This document shows positions 15,864 through 25,196 of a stretch of 64,000 bases of DNA, piece after piece (positions within the stretch are counted from its first letter, which is position 1; each line of letters opens with the position of its first letter). The position numbers and the translations under genes were made by a program. The DNA comes from Neobacillus niacini. GTDB taxonomy: Bacteria; Bacillota; Bacilli; Bacillales; Cytobacillaceae. The notes below the pieces were generated by a model. That model ran no database searches. It had not been told where the DNA came from and was given only the letters and a program-made list of their open reading frames with translations. The stretch spans positions 112,063-176,062 of the forward strand of contig NZ_BAWM01000139.1 in assembly GCF_000759675.1 (NCBI RefSeq), in the 5' to 3' direction.

Positions 15864-16856
15864 TTAAAAGAAAAGATTTAAAATAAAATAACATATTGCT
15901 GCAATTCCTGCTGAAATAGGAAGTGTAATAACCCAAGTAATTAGCATTCTTTGAGCAGTGTCCCATTTTACGCCCTTTAGGCGGTGTGAAGCACCAACCC
16001 CTAAAATACCAGAAGAAATGACATGTGTAGTACTAACAGGAACATGTAAGAAAGTTGCCCCAAATATAACAGCTGCACCAGTCAAATCTGCCGCTACCCC
16101 GTTAATTGGTCGAATTTTCATAATCTTACCACCAACGGTTTTAATAATTTTCCATCCTCCAACAGATGTACCTAATCCCATTGCCAGCGCACAGGAGAAT
16201 TGTACCCAAAATGGAACTTCAGCATTAGCTCCAAGATAACCATTAGCAATTAAAGCCATCGTGATAATCCCCATTGCCTTTTGTGCATCATTCGTTCCAT
16301 GTGAGTATGACTGTAGGGCTGCAGTGGCGATTTGCATATAACGAAAATTTCGATTGGTCTTCGCTAAATTTGCATTCTTAAACACCACTTTAAAAATACT
16401 GTAAACAATAAATCCGACGGCGAAGGCTAATATTGGTGAAAGAATTAGAGCTTGGATGATTTTCAAGAAACCACCGTAGTTAAGTGCACCAAAACCGGCT
16501 GAAGCAAGCGCTGCTCCTGCAATTGAACCAATGATTGCGTGCGAAGAACTACTTGGGATTCCAAAATACCAAGTTAATAAGTTCCAAAAAATAGCTGATA
16601 TTAGTGCGGCTAGAATAACCACGGATCCATTTTCAAGTGTAAAAGGATCGACAATATCCTTAGAAATGGATTTAGCTACACCTGTAAACGTCATTGCTCC
16701 AACAAAATTCATAATAGCAGCTAACAGAATGGCCTGACGTGGTCTTAGTGCCTTTGTAGAAACAGAGGTTGCAATCGAGTTAGCCGTATCATGGAACCCA
16801 TTAATAAAGTCAAATGCAAGGGCACCAATGACAACTAAAATAATTAATATTTCCAT
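15864..16856 (-). CDS. pit: Low-affinity inorganic phosphate transporter, PiT family
   Basis: A 330-residue PiT permease with about ten membrane helices. The duplicated PiT signatures are both present: GFHDTANSIATSVSTKAL near the N-terminus and SYSHGTNDAQKAMGII in the second half, each with the conserved Asp/Asn pair that binds the ion. It imports phosphate (some relatives sulfate) with a cation. The gene starts 11 bases after the DUF47 gene stops, giving the usual DUF47-pit pair. A U-tailed terminator ends the operon. Phosphate is the best substrate call because of the DUF47 partner. Confidence 0.9.
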   Translation of the reverse strand: MEILIILVVIGALAFDFINGFHDTANSIATSVSTKALRPRQAILLAAIMNFVGAMTFTGVAKSISKDIVDPFTLENGSVVILAALISAIFWNLLTWYFGIPSSSSHAIIGSIAGAALASAGFGALNYGGFLKIIQALILSPILAFAVGFIVYSIFKVVFKNANLAKTNRNFRYMQIATAALQSYSHGTNDAQKAMGIITMALIANGYLGANAEVPFWVQFSCALAMGLGTSVGGWKIIKTVGGKIMKIRPINGVAADLTGAAVIFGATFLHVPVSTTHVISSGILGVGASHRLKGVKWDTAQRMLITWVITLPISAGIAAICYFILNLFF

Positions 16857-16867
16857 TTGTTTGCTCC

Positions 16868-17482
16868 TTATGCATTTTTCATGATAATGGCTTCAAGTGT
16901 ATTCGCAACGGACTGGCAGCTATCAGCAATATCCTCAAGATTTTCATAAATTTCCTTAAACTGAATAATTCTTATTGGATCTTTTTCGACTGTAAATAAA
17001 TGCTTAATCGACTGACGAAGGATATTATCGCATTTAGATTCATAATCTTTTATTTTTATTGCGTGTTCTCTCATTTGTGGGAGCTTTTTATTGGATAAAA
17101 GTAAAATCGCTTTATCAATTTCATGAACACTGGATTTTATCGCATCAACAAATTGGATCATAAAATCATCTGCCTGTGTGATTGAATACATTTCAAATAA
17201 TGCAGCTGTCGCTTCTAGACCGTCCAGTACGTCATCCATGCTGTTTGCTAGATGGAGAATATCTTCACGTTCAATAGGAGTGATAAATGCATCATTTAAT
17301 TGTTTAATTACTTCATGAACAAAGGAATCACCCTTTGTTTCAATTTCTTTCATCTTTTCTGAGAAAATTTTCAAATCACTTACATTTTTTAATTTATAAT
17401 CAGCAAAGTAATTTGCGCCTTCCTTTAAGTTAGAAGAAATATTACTTAATAGAGCAGAAAATTTATCAACTTTTTTTGCCAT
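16868..17482 (-). CDS. DUF47 (PhoU-like) partner of the phosphate transporter
   Basis: A 204-residue, almost wholly helical protein of the DUF47 family. The sequence has the regular charged/hydrophobic pattern of PhoU-type bundles, with EREDILHLANSMDDVLDGLE in the middle and EIYENLEDIADSCQSVANTL near the end; these acidic repeats bind metal clusters in PhoU relatives. It is the upstream member of a two-gene operon with pit and is thought to modulate transporter activity in the cytosol. GGGGGA precedes the ATG. Confidence 0.88.
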   Translation of the reverse strand: MAKKVDKFSALLSNISSNLKEGANYFADYKLKNVSDLKIFSEKMKEIETKGDSFVHEVIKQLNDAFITPIEREDILHLANSMDDVLDGLEATAALFEMYSITQADDFMIQFVDAIKSSVHEIDKAILLLSNKKLPQMREHAIKIKDYESKCDNILRQSIKHLFTVEKDPIRIIQFKEIYENLEDIADSCQSVANTLEAIIMKNA

Positions 17483-17567
17483 TTTTTTATCCCCCTAAAA
17501 TTATGTAAAAAGATTTTAGACCAACGTTCAACATTTTATCGAAAAAATACAAAAAAAACATAAAAAG

Positions 17568-17593
17568 TTTACCTAATTTACAAAAACTTAACA
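17568..17593. promoter_or_regulatory. Possible PhoP-box-like repeats upstream of the pit operon
   Basis: TTTACC (17568), TTTACA (17577) and TTAACA (17588) are spaced 9 and 11 bases, similar to the TTHACA repeats bound by B. subtilis PhoP. The 320-base gap is very AT-rich, so this may be chance. Confidence 0.2.
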
Positions 17594-17803
17594 AAAGAAT
17601 ATTCTGAACATTTTCATATCGAGTTTGCTTTATTCGTCTTTTAATGTTTCCCGAACAAATATTATTATGTATATTATTGAACTGAGTATATTCCTTTGTA
17701 TGTAAATTAATAAAATGGGTACTTTAATGGTACACGGCAGTAATGTTTATTAGTAAAAAACCGTGTTATAAAACGAAAGTATACAAAAAAAGGAGTGTTC
17801 AGA

Positions 17804-18058
17804 ATGAGTTTCCTTTGGGCATTAATCGTCGGTGGAGTTATTGGCTGGTTAGCTGGACTTATTGTAGGTAGAAATATTCCAGGTGGTATTATTGGAAATA
17901 TAATTGCTGGGTTTGTTGGTGCATGGCTCGGTACTTTAATATTAGGAGATTGGGGACCCAATGTAGCCGATTTTGCGATTATCCCTGCTATTATCGGATC
18001 GGTTGTTCTCGTCTTCCTATTATCACTTGTAATGAGAGCATTTAGAAAAGCTGACTAA
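17804..18058 (+). CDS. GlsB/YeaQ/YmgE family stress membrane protein
   Basis: An 84-residue protein of three membrane helices rich in glycine, matching the GlsB/YeaQ/YmgE (transglycosylase-associated) family: ALIVGGVIGWLAGLIVGR, then GGIIGNIIAGFVGAWLG, and a C-terminal helix ending MRAFRKAD. A GTG at 17795 overlaps the AGGAG ribosome binding site, so the ATG at 17804 is the start. These small proteins are induced by envelope or general stress, with unknown molecular role. It has its own terminator and no operon partner. Confidence 0.85.
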   Translation: MSFLWALIVGGVIGWLAGLIVGRNIPGGIIGNIIAGFVGAWLGTLILGDWGPNVADFAIIPAIIGSVVLVFLLSLVMRAFRKAD

Positions 18059-18063
18059 TAAAT

Positions 18064-18095
18064 AGAGGCCTCCCAAATGGGAGACCTCTTAATTT
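18064..18095. terminator. Bidirectional terminator
   Basis: AGAGGCCTCCC, loop AAAT, GGGAGACCTCT (one mismatch), flanked by T and A runs, between convergent genes. Confidence 0.8.
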
Positions 18096-18098
18096 TTC

Positions 18099-19016
18099 TC
18101 AAATGGTGTAAATGTCAATACTCCGAAATATAGGAGGGTTATCAATAAATGGAGCATAGCAAATGATTTCTTCTCCAGTGATGGGATGAATGCATTCTAA
18201 TTTTGCAGCGTGGAGTGCCTGCCTCTTGAGTATTGGTTTCCCTCCATATAATATATCTCCAAGTAATGGGTGCCCAATGTGACTTAAATGTACACGTATT
18301 TGATGCGTTCTCCCTGTTTCAAGCAAGCATTTTACATATGAGTTACTGTTTTCTTCTTTAATAAGCTGGTAGTGAGTAATTGCTTCTTGTCCAGTTGGAG
18401 AAACACGTCTCCTAGTTGGATGGTGCCGGTCCCGTCCTATTGGCTCATGTATGGTTCCTTTCTTCTTCCTTAAATGACCTTGAACGATTGCAATATAGGT
18501 CCGTTTAATTTCATGTTTCTCGAGCATTCTGTCTAAAATCGCACCGGCTAATGCATGTTTAGCAAAGAGAATAGCACCTGTGGTATCCCTGTCTAAACGA
18601 TGTACCTGCCGTATAGTAGCCTTTTCACCTTTTGATTGTAAATAGAATTGAGCGGCATTTAGCAGGGTGTCTTTATCCGTATCGTCATTTGGGTGGGTGT
18701 TCATAAAAGGCGGTTTATTAAAAACGATCACATGATCGTCTTCAAATAAAACTTGTACATCATAGAAGAAAGCATGTGTGTTATTCAGTGACTCTTCTTC
18801 AAATAATTTAATGAGCACCTTATCTCCTAAATTAAGTGGGGAGCTCCAACTAGCTTTATTGCCATTTACTAAAATTTTGTTTTCCATACGGAATATGTGA
18901 GTAAGTTTCTTTGGGACCTCCCAATCCTTTCGAAAGATATCCTCAATGGTCTTACCTGCCCATCTTTTTGGTGTATTAATTTCCATCCAATTGCCTTTTC
19001 GCGTGTGTTTAAGCAT
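18099..19016 (-). CDS. RluA-family RNA pseudouridine synthase (YhcT-like)
   Basis: A 305-residue enzyme that converts uridine to pseudouridine in RNA. The catalytic Asp is in VHRLDRDTTGAILFAK near residue 145. Other motifs include FNKPPFMNTHP and the late GRTHQIRVHLSHIGHPLLGD. The N-terminal 90 residues form an S4-like segment. Divergent from the yhcU-like gene, the pair resembles the yhcT/yhcU neighbourhood of B. subtilis. The exact RNA target (rRNA site) cannot be told from sequence. The ATG at 19016 gives a short extra N-terminus; an ATG ten codons in (MEINTPKRW) is an alternative start. Confidence 0.88.
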   Translation of the reverse strand: MLKHTRKGNWMEINTPKRWAGKTIEDIFRKDWEVPKKLTHIFRMENKILVNGNKASWSSPLNLGDKVLIKLFEEESLNNTHAFFYDVQVLFEDDHVIVFNKPPFMNTHPNDDTDKDTLLNAAQFYLQSKGEKATIRQVHRLDRDTTGAILFAKHALAGAILDRMLEKHEIKRTYIAIVQGHLRKKKGTIHEPIGRDRHHPTRRRVSPTGQEAITHYQLIKEENSNSYVKCLLETGRTHQIRVHLSHIGHPLLGDILYGGKPILKRQALHAAKLECIHPITGEEIICYAPFIDNPPIFRSIDIYTI

Positions 19017-19148
19017 CTTAACTCCTCATATCTTGAGATTCTCTATAATAGGTCGTGGTTATAATTACCACCGAAAAATCGCCCTCACCTATGCTATTCT
19101 TATGTATATATTACGATAGATTATTGTTATCGCAAAGGTGGGTTACAA

Positions 19149-19535
19149 GTGAAAATTGTTTTTGCCTCGACACCAGGTCAGGAAGAAGAAATTTGTGGAC
19201 TTGTGAGGTATATCTATTCAACTGTTTTTCCACTCTATTTTACGGATAAAGAAATTAGTGAGTTTGAACAATTAAAAGTATTGCATACTCCAGATGACTT
19301 TAATACTTTAAAGGATGCTTTTCAAGTAATGACCAGTATGCAAACGGTAATATCAATACTTGAATTTACAACTCTCGAAGATCAATATGCTGCATTATTT
19401 AATAAAAATGTTACCACTCTACAAGAGTTTGGTCTTTTCTTTCCGTTTGAGTTTGAACAATTCGTTGAAGCAAAAAATATGAAAAACAGTGTGTTTAGTA
19501 TATATATCAAGGCTGCAAATGAACTATTAGTTTAA
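19149..19535 (+). CDS. YhcU-like protein (DUF5365 family)
   Basis: A 128-residue soluble protein resembling B. subtilis YhcU: it opens MKIVFASTPGQEE, has FPLYFTDKEISEFEQL, then TLKDAFQVMTSMQTVISILE and GLFFPFEFEQF. Function is unknown. The start is GTG at 19149 preceded by AAAGGTGGG. Its place beside the YhcT-like pseudouridine synthase matches B. subtilis. It has its own terminator. No catalytic motif or metal site is evident. Confidence 0.75.
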   Translation: MKIVFASTPGQEEEICGLVRYIYSTVFPLYFTDKEISEFEQLKVLHTPDDFNTLKDAFQVMTSMQTVISILEFTTLEDQYAALFNKNVTTLQEFGLFFPFEFEQFVEAKNMKNSVFSIYIKAANELLV

Positions 19536-19544
19536 AATCAGGAA

Positions 19545-19575
19545 AAAATGTCTGCAAATGCAGACATTTTTTTAT
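19545..19575 (+). terminator. Rho-independent terminator
   Basis: AAAATGTCTGC, loop AAAT, GCAGACATTTT, then T-run. Confidence 0.9.
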
Positions 19576-19683
19576 TAATTATCCTTGGAACTAACAGAGA
19601 TACAATATAAAATAAATAGAAGGTGTAAGTGTATTGGGAAATTCAAACAATAACATGATGGAACTAACGAGGAGGATAACATT

Positions 19684-21426
19684 ATGGATTGGAAAGAAAA
19701 TGCAAAAAGGTGGATTGACTACTCTAACCTAAATGAAGAGTTAAAGCTGCAGCTTGAGGAAATAAAAAATGATGAAAAACAATTAGAAGAAGTTTTTTAT
19801 AAAAATCTTGAGTTTGGTACTGGCGGGATGCGAGGGGAGATTGGTGTAGGAACCAATCGAATGAATCTATATACGGTTCGTAAAGCATCTGCTGGATTAG
19901 CTGCATACATAGACGAACAAGGTAGTGAGGCAAAGCAAAGAGGAGTAGTGATTGCCTACGATTCACGACATAAATCTCCAGAGTTTTGTATGGAGGCTGC
20001 CAAAACACTTGCAACAAAAGGGATAAAAACTTACGTGTTCGATGAGTTAAGACCAACTCCTGAACTATCATTTGCCTTGAGGTATTTAAACGCCTTTTCC
20101 GGTATTGTCATTACAGCAAGCCATAACCCGCCAGAATACAATGGATATAAAGTATATGGTTCTGACGGAGGTCAGTTGCCACCTGACGCAGCAGACGAGG
20201 TAATTGCGAAGGTTAACGAAATAGAAAATGAATTGTTGATAGAGGTAGACTCTGAAGAAAATCTTAGAGCCCTTGGATTAATTAACACAATTGGTGCAGA
20301 GATTGATCAAGCTTATATAGAAAAATTAACAACCATTTCTGAAAATCCATCCATTTCAAAAGAAACAGATGTAAAGATTGTATTTACACCATTGCATGGA
20401 ACAGCTAATAAACCTGTTCGCCAAGCCTTGGCTGCCTTGGGTTATACGAACGTAACCGTTGTAAAGGAACAGGAGCTGCCAGATCCTGAATTTTCAACAG
20501 TAAAAAGTCCAAATCCTGAGGAACATGCAGCATTTGAATTAGCCATAAGGGATGGAAAAAAAGTTGGAGCCGACCTGTTAATCGCAACAGATCCAGATGC
20601 AGACCGTTTAGGAATTGCTGTTCGTAACCATGAAGGAGAGTATGTCGTTTTAACGGGGAACCAAACAGGAGCACTCTTATTAGATTACATACTTTCACAA
20701 AAGCAAAGCAAAGGGACTCTTCCTGCAAATGGAGTTGTGCTTAAAACGATTGTCACATCAGAAATTGGTAGAAAAATCGCCCAAGATTACAAATTAGACA
20801 CTTTTGATGTGCTTACTGGCTTTAAATTTATTGCTGAAAAGATTAAGGGGTATGAGTCCACTGGAGAGTATACTTTCTTATTTGGGTATGAGGAAAGCTA
20901 TGGTTATTTAATTGGAGACTTTGCCCGTGATAAGGATGCGGTTCAAGCTGCACTTTTAGCGGTAGAAGTGTGTGCTTTTTATAAAAAACAGGGCTTGTCG
21001 CTTTATGAAGGATTACTGCAAGTATTTGAAAAGTATGGTTATTATCAAGAAGGTCTTAGATCGTTAACTTTAAAGGGTAAAGAAGGTGCGGAACAGATTC
21101 AGCGCATCTTAGCTTCTTTCCGATCCGAACCAATTAAGCAGCTTGGTGACTTAACGATTTCCATTTCTGAAGATTACCTAACAGGTATTCGACAAACATC
21201 TAATGGTGAAGAGAAAATTGACTTACCAAAATCTAATGTATTAAAATATACCTTCACTGATGGCTCATGGGTTTGTTTGAGACCATCTGGTACGGAACCA
21301 AAAGTAAAATTCTATTTTGGTGTAAATAGTAAAAGCTTGGATGAAAGCAGAAGTAAGTTACTTGAAATTGAAAAGAATTTTATGGAACTGGTTGACGAAA
21401 AAATCAAAATGGTAACAGAGAACTAA
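19684..21426 (+). CDS. pgcA: Phosphoglucomutase/phosphomannomutase (PgcA)
   Basis: A 580-residue alpha-D-phosphohexomutase, the same length class as B. subtilis PgcA, which makes glucose 1-phosphate for UDP-glucose, teichoic acid glucosylation and glycolipid anchors. All four active-site loops are present: TASHNPPEYNGYK (phosphoserine), ATDPDADRLG (Mg2+), GYEESYGYLIG (sugar binding) and RPSGTEPKVKFYFG (phosphate binding). The ATG follows GAGGATAAC. A short-chain dehydrogenase gene follows 45 bases later and may be co-transcribed. Confidence 0.93.
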   Translation: MDWKENAKRWIDYSNLNEELKLQLEEIKNDEKQLEEVFYKNLEFGTGGMRGEIGVGTNRMNLYTVRKASAGLAAYIDEQGSEAKQRGVVIAYDSRHKSPEFCMEAAKTLATKGIKTYVFDELRPTPELSFALRYLNAFSGIVITASHNPPEYNGYKVYGSDGGQLPPDAADEVIAKVNEIENELLIEVDSEENLRALGLINTIGAEIDQAYIEKLTTISENPSISKETDVKIVFTPLHGTANKPVRQALAALGYTNVTVVKEQELPDPEFSTVKSPNPEEHAAFELAIRDGKKVGADLLIATDPDADRLGIAVRNHEGEYVVLTGNQTGALLLDYILSQKQSKGTLPANGVVLKTIVTSEIGRKIAQDYKLDTFDVLTGFKFIAEKIKGYESTGEYTFLFGYEESYGYLIGDFARDKDAVQAALLAVEVCAFYKKQGLSLYEGLLQVFEKYGYYQEGLRSLTLKGKEGAEQIQRILASFRSEPIKQLGDLTISISEDYLTGIRQTSNGEEKIDLPKSNVLKYTFTDGSWVCLRPSGTEPKVKFYFGVNSKSLDESRSKLLEIEKNFMELVDEKIKMVTEN

Positions 21427-21471
21427 AATCTTCATGACATCTTAGATTTAACATGAAAGGAAAGAAAAAAC

Positions 21472-22194
21472 ATGCTAAGGAATCAAATTGCTATTGTTAC
21501 CGGGGCTTCAAGAGGAATCGGCAAAGAAATTGCAGTAAAACTTGCTGACCAAGGAATGAAATTGGCGATAATAGGTAGTTCGGCACAAATTTCAGAAACG
21601 GCCGATGAGCTAAAGAGTAAAGGTTTTTCACATGTACTGCCGATTCAAGCTGATGTTTCAAAGGAAGAAGACTTGCAGCAAGTGGTCAAGAAAACGATTG
21701 AAGAATATGGTCATGTAGACATGCTGGTTAATAATGCAGGTGTTGGATTCTTTAAATTAACAGAGGAAGTCACGCTTGAAGAATGGAAAAGGGTGTTTGA
21801 AGTAAATGTACAAGGGGTGTTCCTTGCTACAAAGGCTGTCCTTCCACATATGAAAGAGCGGAAATCGGGTACCATTATTACCATTTCATCTGATGTAGCT
21901 AGATATACCATTCCAAACGGTGCAGCCTATACAGCTACTAAATATGCTGTACAAGGTTTTTCTGGTTCTGTAGCACAAGAAGTACGTGATTATGGTATTA
22001 GGGTGGGCACCATCAATCCAGGAATGGTTGATACCTATTTTGCTGAATCTAAACAAGGACTACCTGAAAAACAAGATTGGCTTAAAGTGGAAGATATTGC
22101 AAATGCAGTCGTATATATGGCTTCAGCACCTAAGTATATGCTCATTGATGAGATTGTCCTTCATCCTCTTGTCCAGCAATATCCAATTGCTTAA
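21472..22194 (+). CDS. Short-chain dehydrogenase/reductase
   Basis: A 240-residue classical SDR. The NAD(P) motif TGASRGIGKEIA is at the N-terminus, NNAG at about residue 88, the catalytic Ser in ITISSDVARY, and Tyr-x-x-x-Lys in YTATKYAVQG. An acidic residue after beta strand 2 is absent (IIGSSAQ), which favours NADPH. It resembles FabG-like reductases of unknown substrate. It follows pgcA by 45 bases and precedes a strong terminator, so the two may form one transcript. Confidence 0.88.
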   Translation: MLRNQIAIVTGASRGIGKEIAVKLADQGMKLAIIGSSAQISETADELKSKGFSHVLPIQADVSKEEDLQQVVKKTIEEYGHVDMLVNNAGVGFFKLTEEVTLEEWKRVFEVNVQGVFLATKAVLPHMKERKSGTIITISSDVARYTIPNGAAYTATKYAVQGFSGSVAQEVRDYGIRVGTINPGMVDTYFAESKQGLPEKQDWLKVEDIANAVVYMASAPKYMLIDEIVLHPLVQQYPIA

Positions 22195-22208
22195 TATAAC
22201 ACCCATTT

Positions 22209-22240
22209 AAAACGGCTTCCTTCCCGGAAGCCGTTTTTTT
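22209..22240 (+). terminator. Rho-independent terminator
   Basis: AAAACGGCTTCC, loop TTCCC, GGAAGCCGTTTT and T-run. Confidence 0.92.
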
Positions 22241-22303
22241 GGTGGAATTCTTTAATCCGGTTTGGTAAAAATTTCTCAACAAAAATAGTATCCACTTGTT
22301 ATT

Positions 22304-22558
22304 TCAGGAAAGACTATACATCGGTAACTCATTATTATCAGGTTCAATGGTTTCGTTAGCATGGTCGATGTAACGAAGGAGCGAATATAGTTTGTTTTCA
22401 ATTACTGAATAGTCACGTTCAAAGTGGTAAGCATGCAGGAATTGCTCTATCCTCTTTGATAAAAATTGATCTTTAGTTCGTACCATGAGTATCAGCAAAT
22501 TATCCCATTCAGATCGATGTGTATAATACAAAGCTCGATCATAATCCATTTTATTCAT
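22304..22558 (-). CDS. YhdB-like protein
   Basis: An 84-residue soluble protein opening MNKMDYDRALYYTHRSEWDN with LILMVRTKDQFLSKRIEQFL, which matches my memory of the Bacillus YhdB family. No function is known. A GGAGG-type site precedes the ATG on the minus strand. Its place near spoVR agrees with the yhdB/spoVR neighbourhood in B. subtilis, a weak hint of sporulation timing. Confidence 0.7.
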   Translation of the reverse strand: MNKMDYDRALYYTHRSEWDNLLILMVRTKDQFLSKRIEQFLHAYHFERDYSVIENKLYSLLRYIDHANETIEPDNNELPMYSLS

Positions 22559-22708
22559 TTGTTTTGTCTCCTCCTTACTAGGAGTTGAAGTTATTTTATG
22601 ATATTTTGCAGAGAAATTTCACAGAAAATGTTGGACAAGCCGATATAACGCGATTTTCAACATTTACCTGTATAACAAGTAAGGTTTTGGTTTCAAAAAG
22701 GAGGTTTT

Positions 22709-23695
22709 ATGAAGAAACTAGTATGTATTTTGTTGTTTTTATTTTTACAATTTGAAATTGTATCAAATGCAAAAATTGTTGAGACAAACCGTCCTTATTC
22801 GTACGAAATACTGAAGCGGGATATTACGAAAATCCAGTATAAACATAAGGCAGTAGAAGTAAAAAGTATTGGGAAGACCCATTTTGGAAGGGCAATTTAT
22901 GCCATTAAGCTTGGAAGTGGAAAGCACAATATCGTTTTAATTGGGGCACATCATGGACGTGAATGGATAACCAGTATGCTTTTAATGAAGAAACTCGAGG
23001 GATATGCATATGCTTATCAGGAACAATCTAAATTTGAATCGATGTCAACAGATATATTAAACGATGTTTCCATCTGGTTTATTCCAATGCTCAATCCAGA
23101 TGGTGTTACTATTCAGCAAAATGAACTAAATCAGTTTTCAAATACAAAAAAAAACCATCTGTTAATTATGAATGATGGAATAGACAATTTTGAACGTTGG
23201 AAAGCAAATGGAATTGGACTGGATCTAAATAGACAATATCCTGCGGGATGGAAAGAGCTAAATAATCAACCTAATACCCCTTTTTACCAATTTTATAAAG
23301 GTGAGAAGCCGTTGCAAGCAAAAGAAGTACAGGTATTAACAAAATTCATTCGTGAAATAAATCCTGAGATAGCGGTTGCATACCATTCGGCAGGAAGAGA
23401 GGTTTTTTGGAAATATCAAAATGGCAAACATCTTCGTCGAGATAAACGTATTGCTAAAAAAATATCAAAATTAACCGGATATAAGCTTGGAAATCCACCT
23501 AAACATGCTATTGGAGGTGGGTTTACCGATTGGTTTATAATCAAATATCATCGCCCAGCATTGACAATTGAAATAAGCCCGCTTGTTGGAGAAACATCCC
23601 CGCCTCTGTCGGTCTTTGAGACCGAGTGGGATAGTAATAAATATGTGGGACTAACCTTGGCAGAAGAAGCAAAGGACTTGAAAAAGCGAAAATAA
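22709..23695 (+). CDS. Secreted M14-family zinc carboxypeptidase
   Basis: A 328-residue protein with a signal peptide (residues about 1-21, lysines then LVCILLFLFLQ). The M14 zinc ligands are seen in GAHHGREW (His and Glu) and the later AYHSAG (His). GIGLDLNRQYPAGW is the conserved substrate-binding Asn-Arg, and TIEISPLVG carries the catalytic Glu. It resembles gamma-D-glutamyl-L-diamino acid endopeptidase I-like enzymes of Bacilli but lacks LysM repeats. It likely trims peptidoglycan peptides or other peptides outside the membrane. The spoVR gene follows at once, so a link to spore cortex is possible, though this is inference. Confidence 0.85.
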   Translation: MKKLVCILLFLFLQFEIVSNAKIVETNRPYSYEILKRDITKIQYKHKAVEVKSIGKTHFGRAIYAIKLGSGKHNIVLIGAHHGREWITSMLLMKKLEGYAYAYQEQSKFESMSTDILNDVSIWFIPMLNPDGVTIQQNELNQFSNTKKNHLLIMNDGIDNFERWKANGIGLDLNRQYPAGWKELNNQPNTPFYQFYKGEKPLQAKEVQVLTKFIREINPEIAVAYHSAGREVFWKYQNGKHLRRDKRIAKKISKLTGYKLGNPPKHAIGGGFTDWFIIKYHRPALTIEISPLVGETSPPLSVFETEWDSNKYVGLTLAEEAKDLKKRK

Positions 23696-23783
23696 GCAGA
23701 TGGACTTGTTGTTTTTTACATCTTGTTTCATCATTCCCAGAATTACTTCATACATTGTGGTAAGAGGAAAAGGGGGAATGGCA

Positions 23784-25193
23784 ATGAATGGGGACGATCG
23801 CAAAGCTCTTGAATACGCAATTAGTGAAATAACCGAAATTGCCCGAGGCTTTGGCTTAGATTTTTATCCTATGCGATATGAAATTTGCCCAGCAGAAATC
23901 ATTTACACTTTTGGTGCTTATGGTATGCCGACCAGATTTTCACATTGGAGCTTTGGGAAGCAGTTTCATAAGATGAAGCTTCATTATGATTTAGGATTAA
24001 GTAAAATTTATGAACTGGTTATCAATTCAAATCCTTGTTATGCCTTCTTATTAGATTCTAATTCGCTTATACAAAATAAATTAATCGTTGCACACGTACT
24101 TGCTCATTGTGATTTCTTTAAGAATAATGTCCGTTTCCAAAATACCAAGCGGGATATGGTTGAAAGCATGGCAGCAACAGCAGAAAGAATCCGGCTTTAT
24201 GAGATTCAATTCGGCAAAAAGGAAGTCGAGATGTTCCTAGATGCGGTGCTGGCTATTGATGAACATATTGATCCTTCATTAATGAGACCAAAACTTGCAT
24301 GGTCATTGGAAGATGATATGGAAGAAGAGACCCAGCAATCCGTCACTCCATATGACGATTTATGGAAGTTAGATGATAAGGACAAAAAGCAGCCGACTCA
24401 GCCTAGAAAAAAACAATTTCCACCTAGACCTGAAAAGGACTTATTATTATTTATAGAAACGTATAGCAGAGAGCTAACTGATTGGCAGCGAGATATTTTA
24501 ACCATGATGCGTGAAGAAATGCTGTATTTTTGGCCACAGCTTGAAACGAAAATTATGAATGAAGGCTGGGCTTCCTATTGGCACCAGCGAATCATCAGAG
24601 AGATGGACTTAACCAGTGGGGAAGCAATTGAGTTTGCAAAATTAAATGCTGGGGTCGTACAGCCATCAAAAACAGGAATAAACCCATACTATCTTGGCAT
24701 TAAAATATTTGAGGATATTGAAGAACGATATGATAATCCAACAGAAGATATGATAAAAAGAGGAGTTACGCCAGGCTCTGGTCGGGAAAAGATGTTTGAA
24801 GTTCGTGAAGTTGAATCAGACATATCGTTTTTACGCAATTATTTAAACAAAGACCTTGTAATGAGAGAAGACATGTATCTTTTTCAAAAACAGGGAAGAG
24901 ATTATAAAATAGTTGATAAACAATGGGAACATGTCCGTGATCAGTTGGTTAATATGCGCGTAAATGGAGGTTTCCCATACATTACTGTCAATGACGGTGA
25001 CTATTTGAAGAACGGTGAATTATATCTGAAGCATTGGTATGAGGATGTAGAGCTTGATGTGAAATATCTTGAAAAGGTTTTGCCTTATATTCAACAATTA
25101 TGGGGAAGGCCGGTTCACATTGAAACCATGATTGAAGATCGAAGAATGTTGTTTTCCTATGATGGAAAAGGCGTTCATAGAAAGTATTTATAA
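23784..25193 (+). CDS. spoVR: Stage V sporulation protein R
   Basis: A 469-residue SpoVR, needed for normal spore cortex formation. The start ATG 23784 follows AAAGGGGGAA; earlier in-frame ATGs at 23700 and 23778 lack this spacing and would add residues not seen in relatives. The N-terminus EIARGFGLDFYPMRYEICPAE and the SHWSFGK, HVLAHCDFFKNN and WASYWHQR segments are near identical to B. subtilis; the His-rich HVLAHCDFF recalls metal sites but is unproven. The last 123 codons are duplicated almost exactly at 29070-29438. No terminator follows this copy, whereas one follows the duplicate. Confidence 0.95.
   Translation: MNGDDRKALEYAISEITEIARGFGLDFYPMRYEICPAEIIYTFGAYGMPTRFSHWSFGKQFHKMKLHYDLGLSKIYELVINSNPCYAFLLDSNSLIQNKLIVAHVLAHCDFFKNNVRFQNTKRDMVESMAATAERIRLYEIQFGKKEVEMFLDAVLAIDEHIDPSLMRPKLAWSLEDDMEEETQQSVTPYDDLWKLDDKDKKQPTQPRKKQFPPRPEKDLLLFIETYSRELTDWQRDILTMMREEMLYFWPQLETKIMNEGWASYWHQRIIREMDLTSGEAIEFAKLNAGVVQPSKTGINPYYLGIKIFEDIEERYDNPTEDMIKRGVTPGSGREKMFEVREVESDISFLRNYLNKDLVMREDMYLFQKQGRDYKIVDKQWEHVRDQLVNMRVNGGFPYITVNDGDYLKNGELYLKHWYEDVELDVKYLEKVLPYIQQLWGRPVHIETMIEDRRMLFSYDGKGVHRKYL
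24819..25187 (+). repeat. Direct repeat, copy 1 (3' end of spoVR)
   Basis: 369 bases shared with 29070-29438 with three substitutions (G/A at the GAG/AAG codon, G/A, A/T). Homology stops sharply at both ends. Confidence 0.95.
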
Positions 25194-25196
25194 ATT

